In this document: positions 16,198 to 23,913 of the stretch, piece by piece
Layout: the number at the start of each line of letters is the position of its first letter
Numbering within the stretch: position 1 is the first letter of the stretch
Assembly (NCBI GenBank): GCA_050247135.1
Contig: JBFWUT010000035.1
Location: 1-30,279, forward strand
Length of the DNA stretch: 30,279 nucleotides
Reading direction: 5' to 3'
Origin: Berkiella sp050247135
GTDB taxonomy: Bacteria > Pseudomonadota > Gammaproteobacteria > Berkiellales > Berkiellaceae
Notes under the pieces: model-generated
Told to the model about the DNA's origin: nothing
Seen by the model: the letters and a program-made list of their open reading frames with translations, nothing else
Databases searched by the model: none
Made by a program: the position numbers and the translations under genes

Positions 16198-17346
16198 TTA
16201 TAGCAATAAATTGAGTAATTCCGGTTCAGACTTTTCCATCCACAGTTCTGATTGCTTTCTTACCATATCTTCTAGCGTCATCACTTTTTTGTATTGTTCT
16301 CTTAACCAATGAGCACCATTGATGCGATTTTCAGTTGCCGCTTTAAGCCGTTCCAATGCAATGCTACTTTTGTAAGTCGCTGCATAAGGCGCAATTTCCT
16401 CAAAGGTCTTTAAGAGTTCATCGTGTAGATTAGTTGTTGTATTGTTGATGGGATCAATAATGACAGCATTATAGCCATAGCGAGCAGCTCGAAAACGGTT
16501 AATCAGATAGGTGTAATAAATTTCTTTATGAATTTGGGGCCTGGTATCAAGTAACCAAGCGACCAGCATTTGCGCATAAGCACCTAATTCTGCCGCCTTT
16601 TGAATAGTGAGAGGGGTATCACCAATTCTAAGCTCGATAGTACTAAACTCAGGTTTGGGCCGGATATCCCAATAAAAATCTTTCATGCTTTTGACGACAC
16701 CTAAGTTATACAAAGTGTCAAAGTATTTTTCAAAATCATGCCATTCAAAAACCCAAGGCGGCGTGCCACTTAAGGGAAAGGCACTCACAATAGCCAAACG
16801 AGAGCAATCAAAAGAAGTATCAACGCCTTGCTGGAAAGGAGAAGCCGCTGATAAAGCGATAAAATGAGGGATGTATTTTGCCAAGGCATGGCACAAATAG
16901 AGTGCATCATCGCCACTTGGGCAGCCAACATGGATATGCTGACCAAATACCGTAAACTGTTTTGCTAAGAACCCATACTCATTTGATACGTTAGTAAAGC
17001 GTTCCGTAATATAAATTCGTTGGTTTTTCCATTTTTGAAAGGGATGAGTGCCACCACCACAAATGCCAATGTGGGTTTTAAGGGCTTCTTCTGCAATATA
17101 ATTTTTTGCCTGAACGAGCTCTTGAAGTAATCCTTCATACTCGTAATGAACTGAGGTATTAATTTCTATCATTGCCTGAGTGATTTCAGGCTTAAATTCG
17201 CAGCGATGGGGGTTATCAGCTAACCTTCTTAAAAAATCAGAAGCCTCAATCGCTAGATTAAAGTTAAATAGGTTAATCAATTGCAGCTCAAGTTCAACCC
17301 CAATGGTGGGGAAAGCGCTTCCTTTAAAAGCCAATAAATTAGTCAT
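16198..17346 (-). CDS. YbdK-type carboxylate-amine ligase (GCS2 family)
   Basis: A 382-residue protein of the glutamate-cysteine ligase type 2 family, the YbdK group, which has weak glutamate-cysteine ligase activity in E. coli and otherwise forms gamma-glutamyl-type amides. Signatures: IGVELELQLI (16-25), the ATP/metal strand; FKPEITQAMIEINT; CGGGTHPF; GQHIHVGCPSG; FSTIELRIGDTPLT. The ATG has AGGA seven bases upstream. The antiporter gene ends 12 bases before this start on the same strand, so the two form an operon with the antiporter first. Glutathione-related roles are common in the family, and glutathione-gated K+ efflux exists in KefB/C, which makes the pairing suggestive. Confidence 0.9.
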   Translation of the reverse strand: MTNLLAFKGSAFPTIGVELELQLINLFNFNLAIEASDFLRRLADNPHRCEFKPEITQAMIEINTSVHYEYEGLLQELVQAKNYIAEEALKTHIGICGGGTHPFQKWKNQRIYITERFTNVSNEYGFLAKQFTVFGQHIHVGCPSGDDALYLCHALAKYIPHFIALSAASPFQQGVDTSFDCSRLAIVSAFPLSGTPPWVFEWHDFEKYFDTLYNLGVVKSMKDFYWDIRPKPEFSTIELRIGDTPLTIQKAAELGAYAQMLVAWLLDTRPQIHKEIYYTYLINRFRAARYGYNAVIIDPINNTTTNLHDELLKTFEEIAPYAATYKSSIALERLKAATENRINGAHWLREQYKKVMTLEDMVRKQSELWMEKSEPELLNLLL

Positions 17347-17358
17347 AGTGGGTCCTAA

Positions 17359-18558
17359 TTAATTTTTATTTGAATACGCTTCGCCCGATCTAATCAGCAC
17401 AAATTGGGTCATCAGAGGGCCAATGATATGTAATATAGTCACTGCTGATCCCAAAATCATAGCGACTTGTCGACCCAATACGAGATTAGAATCACTCAAA
17501 ATACTCAACATACCGATAGCAATTCCTGCCATAGGTGTTAATGAAAGGCTTATCGCTAAGGATTGTTGCAGTGTTAATCGGCTTTTTTTGGTAAGCAGCA
17601 TGATGCCGCCTATTTTGGCAATCGAGCGCAAAAACAAAAAGAGTAGAACACCCACAATCGAAGTAGCAAAGCCCTGCAGTTGAAGTTGAGTTCCAGTGAT
17701 AACAAACAAGATAATAAAAGCTAAACGAACTCCCCAGGTAAAATCGACCTCAATAAGGTAGTTTTTGCGATCTAGGTTTCTAATTAATAAACCAAATAGA
17801 AAGAGGGTCATTTTTATGGAAAGCTGAAAGTGATCGGCAAACCCAATAATCAGCAATATGGCGCTGATATATAAAATAAGCTGGGATTCTTTACTTTTAC
17901 CAATTATTTTGGCAATGACTTCAGTTAATATAAAAATAGATAATGCAAGGGATGTCACTAGTAGCATTTTGAGTAAAAAGTCACCGGAAACATCAACCAA
18001 CCCATGAATTTTGTTATTCACAATAGCTAACAACAAATTAAATAATAATAATCCCCATAAATTATTTAAGCTTGTCAAAATGAGAGCACGTCTTGTAACG
18101 GGTCCTTCAGATGAGAGATCTTTGACAATCATCATTAAAATGGCAGGGGAGGTAGTGATGGCAATCGTGCCAGCCAGTGAAGCTATGATCGATGAAAAGC
18201 CTAGACATATAAATGCAACATAGATCAGGATAAAGGTCAGACCGGATTCAGCAAGAGACATATATAAGATTGATCGGTCGTGCTTGATCCAGGTAAAGTC
18301 GAGTTGTCTGCCTAAATTGAATAAGATGAGCCCCAAAGAAACATCCACAAAAATGCGCAAATCGTTAATGAGGGAATAATTGATCACATTAAAAACGAGG
18401 GGGCCTACTAAAATCCCAATCAGCATATAGCCTGAAATTTTAGGCACAATCTTGATAAATCGATTGATTTCACCACCGATTAACCCCAGGATCAGCACAC
18501 TCCCACAGAGCAATAAAGGGCTAGCGTGTAGAAATAGTTTGTGATAATCGCTCAGCAT
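17359..18558 (-). CDS. Cation:proton antiporter (CPA2/KefB-like membrane domain)
   Basis: A 399-residue polytopic membrane protein with about 11-12 hydrophobic segments and no C-terminal RCK/TrkA-N domain, so it is the exchanger module alone. Family marks are GYMLIGILVGPLVFN (about 44-58), FVDVSLGLILFNLGRQLD (the Nha/Kef fourth-segment block), and AGTIAITTSPAILMMIVKD. It should exchange Na+ or K+ for H+ across the inner membrane. It is the first gene of an operon with the carboxylate-amine ligase. Ion choice cannot be read from the sequence. Confidence 0.87.
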   Translation of the reverse strand: MLSDYHKLFLHASPLLLCGSVLILGLIGGEINRFIKIVPKISGYMLIGILVGPLVFNVINYSLINDLRIFVDVSLGLILFNLGRQLDFTWIKHDRSILYMSLAESGLTFILIYVAFICLGFSSIIASLAGTIAITTSPAILMMIVKDLSSEGPVTRRALILTSLNNLWGLLLFNLLLAIVNNKIHGLVDVSGDFLLKMLLVTSLALSIFILTEVIAKIIGKSKESQLILYISAILLIIGFADHFQLSIKMTLFLFGLLIRNLDRKNYLIEVDFTWGVRLAFIILFVITGTQLQLQGFATSIVGVLLFLFLRSIAKIGGIMLLTKKSRLTLQQSLAISLSLTPMAGIAIGMLSILSDSNLVLGRQVAMILGSAVTILHIIGPLMTQFVLIRSGEAYSNKN

Positions 18559-18712
18559 GAAAAGCTTCCTTTGCGTAATTAGTATCTTGCTTGCTCTCTG
18601 TCCCTAAGCTTATTCAGTGTAACACTAATGCACAACGGCGCATGGGTTGATTTTAGGTAGTAGCCTATGGCAAAATTACAGCTTGTTTTAAAACTAACTT
18701 AGTTAACACAAT

Positions 18713-19315
18713 ATGCCGCATTCCTATCCTTCTGATAACCTGCCCATTTTAGAGCTGCATATTATGCACGACCAGCTTATTTTGGGTGCTGATTTGCAAG
18801 ATAGAGATTTTCTTTATCGTGTGTTAAGCAACAAATATAATGTTGAAAATTATGTGCAACAATTTGCATGGTCTGCCAATGTGATTAATTTACTTTTTCG
18901 CTGCTTGGCAATTTTAGATACCGATGAAAATAACCAACTACTTGTGTCAAACATCTTACATCTAATTTATTCTCATTGCAGCGGCATGCTAAATCAAGAG
19001 GCGAGAATATTTGTTGCCAACTATACCGGCAAAAATCCTGAAGAATTAAGTAGCACAACGACCATCCCAAACATCGGTCTTTATTTCTCAGAGAGCGCTA
19101 AAAGACAACGAATTGAACCCAGTGAAAGCAAAGAAAATGGAATAAATCATCCAGATCTTGAAAGCAGATGTATCAAAAGGCATCCATCAGACACCACCAT
19201 AACTAGCAGAGCAAAACGCCAAAAAGGCAAACCATTTCATCCTTCTGAAAAACGCAGGGTTCCTACACCAGCTTCTCATAGAAGCCAGCAAGCGAGAAAG
19301 AGAACGCGGATCTGA
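18713..19315 (+). CDS. Unknown protein with a basic, NLS-like C-terminal tail
   Basis: A 200-residue protein of no recognised family. Residues 1-115 are helical and fairly hydrophobic (WSANVINLLFRCLAILD, SNILHLIYSHCSG) but not a membrane protein. From about 120 the chain becomes a disordered basic tail: SAKRQR at 128-133, RAKRQKGK at 166-173, SEKRR at 178-182 and ARKRTR at 194-199. These fit the classical K-K/R-x-K/R nuclear import pattern several times over. The tail could instead bind nucleic acid within the bacterium. The ATG has no good ribosome site; a second ATG at 18764 is in frame. A short hairpin follows the stop. Confidence 0.65.
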   Translation: MPHSYPSDNLPILELHIMHDQLILGADLQDRDFLYRVLSNKYNVENYVQQFAWSANVINLLFRCLAILDTDENNQLLVSNILHLIYSHCSGMLNQEARIFVANYTGKNPEELSSTTTIPNIGLYFSESAKRQRIEPSESKENGINHPDLESRCIKRHPSDTTITSRAKRQKGKPFHPSEKRRVPTPASHRSQQARKRTRI

Positions 19316-19331
19316 GCTTACATTTAACATT

Positions 19332-19362
19332 AAAACCCAGAAGAGAACCCCTGAGTTTTTTT
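19332..19362. terminator. Weak terminator between convergent genes
   Basis: AAAACCCAG (19332-19340) pairs with CTGAGTTTT (19351-19359) with one mismatch, followed by further Ts. It sits between the stop of the basic-tail gene and that of the small membrane gene. Confidence 0.5.
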
Positions 19363-19546
19363 ATGGTCTGGGAGATAGGCTGCGACGAGGTGGAGTATAG
19401 GTTTCTTTCTCGGGACTTTCATAATACCAATCATAAAGATGACCACACACCGCACTCACTGCCAGTGCTCCCAAGCCAATCGCTGCTTTTGTGCAAACAG
19501 GATATTCTTCTAATATATTTTGTAGTTGTTCTAGTAAATCGACCAT
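19361..19546 (-). CDS. Small single-pass membrane protein
   Basis: A 61-residue protein from the ATG at 19546, which has GAGG six bases upstream; an ATG four codons earlier lacks this. One membrane segment at about 20-36 (AAIGLGALAVSAVCGHL) separates an acidic N terminus (VDLLEQLQNILEEYP) from a polar Pro/Arg/Ser tail (PPRRSLSPRP). The layout (short helix, TM, basic tail) suggests a membrane-associated regulator or small structural protein. I recognise no family. It converges with the basic-tail gene. Confidence 0.6.
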   Translation of the reverse strand: MVDLLEQLQNILEEYPVCTKAAIGLGALAVSAVCGHLYDWYYESPEKETYTPPRRSLSPRP

Positions 19547-19746
19547 AAAAAGCCTCATCTCGTTTATGAATAAAAAACTCAGCGTGGCATCATATTAGCC
19601 TAACGGGAAGCGGTCAAGAACATCAAGTGTTAGCTGACTTTATAATTACCACCGTTTTTCTTGCACATTCTGCATTTACCTTGACATTTTCAGTACTTTT
19701 GAGCGATCCTCACGTCAGCTTAATAGATAAGAAATAGCGGGGAAAT

Positions 19747-20202
19747 ATGCGGTTCCTTAAATTGCTGTCTATGGCAGTAGGCATATTATTAGCGTGGTAT
19801 TTTGCAGGGCCTATTGTGGCTGAAGTCGCAAGAGGCGCCTTTGAAGTTTTTTACCTCTGGCAATATGGTTATATCCCGTCGTATTGGTCGCTAGAATATT
19901 ATTTTACGTTTATGCCCATGCGCGGTCATGTTACTTATTACGCTTATTTATACGGAAATAAAATCTGCGCATTCTTTGCGGCCCCCTTGTTTTATAAACT
20001 GCCTGATATCATTGCGAGCTGTTTAAAAAGTGATGAGCCAGAAATGGACTATTCACGTTATGAACATCAGACTCAATCCTCTTTAGAAGAAGAGGATTAC
20101 CTAGAAGAACCGTATCCATCATTTCTGGTATCTCACAAAATGAACCCTTCCATCGATAAACAAGCTATAAAAGATCCGTATCCGGGATATCGACTGAGGT
20201 AG
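19747..20202 (+). CDS. Tyr-rich membrane-associated protein, unknown
   Basis: A 151-residue protein with a hydrophobic N-terminal segment (FLKLLSMAVGILLAWYFAG, signal anchor or uncleaved signal) and a second weak hydrophobic stretch (KICAFFAAPLFYKL, about 77-90). Between them lies an aromatic-rich section with many Tyr and Trp residues. The last 50 residues are acidic and polar with EDYLEEPYPSF and KDPYPGYRLR. GGGGA five bases upstream supports the ATG. No family is recognised and no partner gene is evident. Confidence 0.65.
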   Translation: MRFLKLLSMAVGILLAWYFAGPIVAEVARGAFEVFYLWQYGYIPSYWSLEYYFTFMPMRGHVTYYAYLYGNKICAFFAAPLFYKLPDIIASCLKSDEPEMDYSRYEHQTQSSLEEEDYLEEPYPSFLVSHKMNPSIDKQAIKDPYPGYRLR

Positions 20203-20316
20203 GGGAGAACCTCACGCTCGCCCGGATTACTGGTAGCAGACCACTGACCAATAGACCTGAAAACCATGAAAAACATGGTATAATCGCGTAATTTCACAAT
20301 ATTCTACATTAATGAC

Positions 20317-20424
20317 ATGAAACATAATTTCTACATCCAATCCTTTTCTCGCGGCGGGTTATTTTACACGATTAACCCGAACGTAGAGATGTACGCCGGC
20401 TATTCCTAAAATACCCCTCATTAC
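20317..20424 (+). repeat. Dispersed 108-nt repeat, copy A
   Basis: The segment aligns without gaps to the reverse complement of 24720-24827, 85 of 108 positions identical by eye. The core 20334-20409, from CATCCAATCC to GGCTATTCCTAA, is 66 of 76. It is not coding. Copy A also contains a small hairpin, CGGGTTA (20355-20361) with TAACCCG, that copy B does not keep. Confidence 0.8.
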
Positions 20425-20481
20425 ATTTTAAAAAATCATTATTTTTTTATAACTCTTTCAAGATAAAGATGAGGGCTAATC

Positions 20482-20553
20482 ATGCCAGAAACAAACATGT
20501 TTGAAAAATTCAAAGAGAAAAGGGTCAGGTATCCCGATGACCTTTGTGACTAA
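20482..20553 (+). other. Tiny reading frame running into the hairpin element
   Basis: GAGGG at 20471-20475 stands six bases before an ATG opening a 23-codon frame (MPETNMFEKFKEK, then residues read through the hairpin arm) with its stop in the hairpin loop. If the hairpin were removed, the frame could continue with downstream bases to a stop near 20647. It looks like a short gene interrupted by insertion of the element; it may equally be chance. Confidence 0.3.
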
Positions 20554-20592
20554 AATGGTCAGAAAGGTCATCGGGATACTTGACCCCTTTCT
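20516..20592. repeat. Long hairpin element, 35-bp arms (MITE- or REP-like)
   Basis: The arm 20516-20550 and the reverse complement of 20558-20592 agree at 32 of 35 positions, with a seven-base loop TAAAATG. The core is GGGTCAGGTATCCCGATGAC, ending in pyrimidines on the right. GAAAA occurs at both outer edges (20517-20521 and 20593-20597), a possible short target duplication. No transposase is encoded, so it would be a non-autonomous element or REP unit. Confidence 0.65.
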
Positions 20593-20668
20593 GAAAATGA
20601 TCTTAAGCGAAAATCAGAAAGTCGTTTTGGATTATGTAAACGTTTAAAATTGTAGTTAGGAGTATTTT

Positions 20669-21361
20669 ATGCCATATGCTAATACCGTTGATGCAGTAAA
20701 CAAGCTAATTAATTTACGTATTAAACTTGATGATCCTTTACATACTAACCTGGGTCTATTGCAATATTATGGATTTTGGGTTGCAGTATCCATCAGTTAC
20801 TTTGTATTAAACCTTGCACCAACCGTTATTGAACCTATTACTCCTGGTGTTTTAACATCCATTGGCGTCCCAACTATGGTTACTGACATCATTACTTTTT
20901 TAATTTTTTACAAGTTAGCAGTCTCTACACTACTGAATTATTTTCCTGAGGTTACTCTATTATCAACTGGTAACTGGATATCGGTTAAGGATACATCTGT
21001 ACTAATTGATGTATTTAAGAAATTTAATTTTGATGCTGCAATAAGGGGAGCCAACCAATTAAACACACCTAATTTGCAAAACAATTTTGTGCAACACCTG
21101 TATGATACAAATGATCTCGCAAATCTCGAATTGTTAACAAAAATTGGCCTAGATAAGCAAATTATTACTGATCGCCAATTGCAAACTAAACGTGAAGAAG
21201 ATTTAGATGCACAGTCTGTCTGCGCAAAACATTCAAACTCATTAACATGGTTGGCAGCGAAGTCTATTGTCAAAAATAAAGTTGCTGTTAACACTGATGA
21301 TTCTTCATTAACCCATAATTCATTAAAGATTATTGAAAAAGCACGTGTTTGGGTTAAATAA
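20669..21361 (+). CDS. Two-TM protein of unknown function
   Basis: A 230-residue protein starting at an ATG with AGGAG six bases upstream. Two membrane segments are visible: about 33-52 (YGFWVAVSISYFVLNLAP) and 75-92 (IITFLIFYKLAVSTLLNYF), with a Pro/Thr loop between. Residues 100-230 are soluble and helical, with a pattern (DAAIRGANQLNTPNLQNNFV, DLANLELLTKIGLDKQ) that loosely recalls degenerate ankyrin or other helix-hairpin repeats. I do not recognise a family. It lies between a repeat element and a hairpin-rich 3' region. A membrane-inserted effector is possible but unsupported. Confidence 0.65.
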   Translation: MPYANTVDAVNKLINLRIKLDDPLHTNLGLLQYYGFWVAVSISYFVLNLAPTVIEPITPGVLTSIGVPTMVTDIITFLIFYKLAVSTLLNYFPEVTLLSTGNWISVKDTSVLIDVFKKFNFDAAIRGANQLNTPNLQNNFVQHLYDTNDLANLELLTKIGLDKQIITDRQLQTKREEDLDAQSVCAKHSNSLTWLAAKSIVKNKVAVNTDDSSLTHNSLKIIEKARVWVK

Positions 21362-21790
21362 AAGGTGAAGGATACTAGTCGCTATTAACGTGAGAGTGGT
21401 GAGAACCTAAGGTCTAAAAATCATCCCGAATGATGGGCCGAAAGGTCCATAAAATTGCATAGAACAGTTATTCTATGCAATTATGAGTGAATGTCAGTAA
21501 CCGTCCGAAATAACAAAAACCTTTCATTCGAGCACAGTTACTTCCATCTTGCAATTAAAAGCCCCCTAATCCATTCAATGAAATACATTTATTTTGCTTA
21601 TTATTTCAGCTGCAGCCTCCAACTTAAGTATTTCAATCAGTATGCCGATGATCTCGATTTGGAAATATACATTAGCCTAATCTACAGAACTCTTATTACC
21701 CTGGAAAAGCTAATAGCAGGTATTAAATGTAGATACATTTTTCCCAATATTTAGAAAAGTCTGGCTTAAAATCGTCTAAGGAGAAATTTA
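21362..21790 (+). other. Gap with two consecutive RNA-like hairpins
   Basis: ATGGGCC (21433-21439) pairs with GGTCCAT (21444-21450), including one G-T pair, around a GAAA tetraloop. Immediately after, AATTGCATAGAA (21453-21464) pairs perfectly with TTCTATGCAATT (21471-21482). They could form the 3' end of the preceding message or a small RNA. The rest has a short frame at 21491-21754 that I do not accept as a gene. Confidence 0.45.
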
Positions 21791-21934
21791 ATGACCATAC
21801 CACGAAATACTATGCTACTGCTCGCTGCTTCTAGCATGCTCCTGTTGTCGATTTCAGTCCAAGCGAAGACAACTCAGCCCAACATCATTATCATCTGGGG
21901 CGACGATGTCGGCCAATCAGATGTTAGCGCTTAA
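21791..21934 (+). pseudogene. Arylsulfatase, N-terminal fragment only
   Basis: AGGAG precedes an ATG by eight bases and a 47-residue product follows: a signal peptide (MLLLAASSMLLLSISVQA) and then TTQPNIIIIWGDDVGQSDVSA, the exact opening of secreted type I sulfatases, whose DD pair binds calcium. The frame then stops at 21932. The catalytic C/SxPxR motif and the remaining several hundred residues are absent. The signals for translation are intact, so a short exported peptide may still be made, but it cannot be a sulfatase. The following bases belong to a different gene, so this is a recombination scar. Confidence 0.8.
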
Positions 21935-21966
21935 AAGTTTATCCGCAAGGTTTTACCCTGGATGCA

Positions 21967-22485
21967 ATGCATCGACCGCATATCACGGTGATTCAGTGCT
22001 TTGTCCATGCAGCGGATCTTAATAAAGTTTATGCTGCTACCAACAAAGTAGTTGCTAACACCAAAATCAAGGACATGAAACTGGAAGCTTTCAAATACTA
22101 TTACATTCCCACAAACGAGCTTGGTGTCGCAGGTATTGTTATCAAGCCAACCACTGAGTTGCTTAATTTACAAGCGGATATTATTGCCGCTGTGGCTCCG
22201 TTTACAGTGAAAACCGGGCCAATAGGGGCCTTCACCGCTACGCATGACGATCCCACACTTGATGTACAAATGATTGATTATGTATCAGGGTTTGTGCAAA
22301 ATTATTCGGGTGAACATTACAATCCACACGTCACCACTGGCGTTGCTACCCGGGAATACCTCGACAAGATGCTCACCGAACCATTTCAGAAATTCAGCTT
22401 CTCACCAGCAGGGGTAGCTGTATACCAGCTCGGTCCCTTTGGCACAGCAGCTAAGAAACTTAAAGAATGGGATTTGAAGCCCTGA
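21967..22485 (+). CDS. 2H phosphoesterase (2'-5' RNA ligase-like), 5'-truncated
   Basis: From ATG 21967 the product is 172 residues and carries both HxT motifs of the 2H phosphoesterase superfamily: RPHITVIQCFV at residue 3 and HYNPHVTTGVA at about 118. These histidines and threonines act on 2',3'-cyclic or 2'-5' phosphodiester bonds. The frame upstream of the ATG also reads sensibly (RLKVYPQGFTLDA) back to a TAG at about 21926, directly against the sulfatase fragment, so about the first 25 residues of the family's N terminus appear to be lost. No ribosome site precedes 21967; expression may depend on coupling to the sulfatase fragment or may have ceased. The core domain itself is intact. Confidence 0.7.
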   Translation: MHRPHITVIQCFVHAADLNKVYAATNKVVANTKIKDMKLEAFKYYYIPTNELGVAGIVIKPTTELLNLQADIIAAVAPFTVKTGPIGAFTATHDDPTLDVQMIDYVSGFVQNYSGEHYNPHVTTGVATREYLDKMLTEPFQKFSFSPAGVAVYQLGPFGTAAKKLKEWDLKP

Positions 22486-22514
22486 GGAATGATCTCAGAA
22501 CAATAAAATCATGA

Positions 22515-22787
22515 TCAAGAACTAATCTTCATATCATCTTGCAATAATAGTCCTTTAATTCGCTCCATCACGTTTTGCCGTTTAATCTTTGCAGATTCAA
22601 TAACACTCATCACAGTTGCCGCAACACTACCCCCATGATGAGAACCTGCAAATAACCAATTTTTGCGACCCAGAGCAACTGGCCTCATTGCACGTTCAGC
22701 AGCATTATTATCAATATCGACATAACCATCTTCACAATAACGAGTTAATTCCTGGCGCCAAAGCACCAAACAATACTCCGTTGCAGC
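22515..22787 (-). pseudogene. IS66-family transposase (TnpC) 3' remnant
   Basis: The 84-residue frame contains YVDIDNNAAERAMRPVALGR followed by KNWLFAGSHHGG, the strongly conserved C-terminal block of IS66 transposases including the last catalytic Glu region. Family proteins are about 500 residues; here only the last fifth remains. The frame is blocked upstream by a TGA at 22788-22790, and no 5' part, TnpA/TnpB or terminal repeats are seen. It is a dead fragment marking past insertion. It supports the view that 20-25 kb has been rearranged. Confidence 0.88.
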
Positions 22788-22847
22788 TCACGTTCGTTGA
22801 ATAATCAAGTCATCCAGGTGTTTGCCCTTCGTATTTGTATTTTATGT

Positions 22848-23147
22848 TTAAATAGTAATAACCAAATCATACACGTAGGATTTGTCTGCTTTTTTACTAA
22901 CCCATTCACCTGCTGGTGGTAAACTGCTGGGATCGCTAGGCTTATAGGGCCATGGCATGGTCAGAATTACCTCGTTTGTATCGACACATACCCAACCATA
23001 TTCCGTAGAATATTTGACCCACAGATCGAGATCTTCTCGCTTCCAGGCTGGCATCTTATTAATAGAACTGCAAGGACGAAAAATATAAACCAAATTATCC
23101 AGACGTCTTCTAAATTCAATATTTGGCATAGTAGTGTTGCTATTCAT
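22848..23147 (-). CDS. Unknown 99-residue protein
   Basis: I start it at the ATG at 23147, which has GGGAGA eight bases upstream; the frame is open 60 bases further. The product is soluble, with several Trp residues and a Pro-rich segment (MPWPYKPSDPSSLPPAGEW) before a C-terminal KADKSYVYDLVITI. No signal peptide, membrane segment or family is recognised. It is preceded by the IS66 remnant on its 3' side and followed upstream by a two-gene unit on the same strand, from which it is separated by about 130 bases. Confidence 0.55.
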   Translation of the reverse strand: MNSNTTMPNIEFRRRLDNLVYIFRPCSSINKMPAWKREDLDLWVKYSTEYGWVCVDTNEVILTMPWPYKPSDPSSLPPAGEWVSKKADKSYVYDLVITI

Positions 23148-23280
23148 CTTAACTTCTCCCAAGAACGAAGAGGCATAATTACAATTTAAAACGTTTACAT
23201 GATACACGGGTAACTTTTATTGAATCAGCATGCTCAATCTTTTGACGCTTAGAGGCGTTCGTAAAGCTGGATTTCCTCTT

Positions 23281-23913
23281 TTATTGTGCTGTAAAGGCCT
23301 GCTCCGCTAGCAGTGCTTGTGGAAGCTTTCGTTTAGCAACCAATTCAATACAAACACTCGGTCTATTATCTTCCATATGCAGCAAATAGCTTAAAACTTT
23401 GCACATGATGGGATTTGGAGCACCAGGGGAACTTTTAAACTGTGAAATAATTCCCATGGCAAATAAAGTGGCATACTCTGAATCCATTTCCTCTGGAAAT
23501 GCCATTGTTTCACTTGGTTTTAAATCACTATAGGCAGAATAAGCAACTTCTAAAGAAGATCTCATAAGCTGCTTAAGCCTATAAACAGAAAGTGCTTCGT
23601 TGATTACACGCTCTACTGTGTTCCTGAAGTGAGGATGCACATCAACTGGAAGATGCTCTCTGACTGAAGGTAGCTCAATTAAACGTAACACTATTGCATG
23701 TTCTTCGTTCCAAGCAGCTGAGGTTAGCGCATTGTTATTATTAGCTGCCGCATTATCTCTGATCACTTGAAATTTAAGCATAAATTCCACGACGTGAGTC
23801 GACCCATTGGCAGAGGCAGCGGCTAGCTCGATGAGCATTTGATCAACGACTCGCTTTTTAAGATTAGCGAGATAGTGTTGTCCAAAACCTGCAATGAATT
23901 GTATTATGTTCAC
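23281..23913 (-). CDS. Helical repeat protein, degenerate ankyrin-like
   Basis: A 210-residue protein overlapping the preceding gene by ATGA (23910-23913), so translation is coupled. Residues 28-85 read like two worn ankyrin units: IELAAASANGSTHVVEFMLKF and NNALTSAAWNEEHAIVLRLI, with the alternating helix pattern but without the TPLH signature. The rest is helical with no clear motif (VERVINEALSVYRLKQLMRS). No signal peptide. The coupling suggests the two products work together; the partner ends in Pro-rich ligand-like motifs. The ankyrin call is tentative. Confidence 0.6.
   Translation of the reverse strand: MNIIQFIAGFGQHYLANLKKRVVDQMLIELAAASANGSTHVVEFMLKFQVIRDNAAANNNNALTSAAWNEEHAIVLRLIELPSVREHLPVDVHPHFRNTVERVINEALSVYRLKQLMRSSLEVAYSAYSDLKPSETMAFPEEMDSEYATLFAMGIISQFKSSPGAPNPIMCKVLSYLLHMEDNRPSVCIELVAKRKLPQALLAEQAFTAQ

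Larger units (their letters stand above)
20203..20668. other. Gene-poor stretch with two repeat elements
   Basis: About 470 bases holding, in order, copy A of a 108-base dispersed repeat (20317-20424), a tiny reading frame (20482-20553) and a long hairpin (20516-20592), all listed separately. The last 70 bases lead into AGGAG and the start at 20669. Confidence 0.6.

Noticed and set aside
21491..21754. An 87-codon plus-strand frame between the two-TM gene and the sulfatase fragment
   Set aside because: It has only a weak GAG ahead of the ATG, starts directly after a hairpin, and its product has no recognisable composition or motif.
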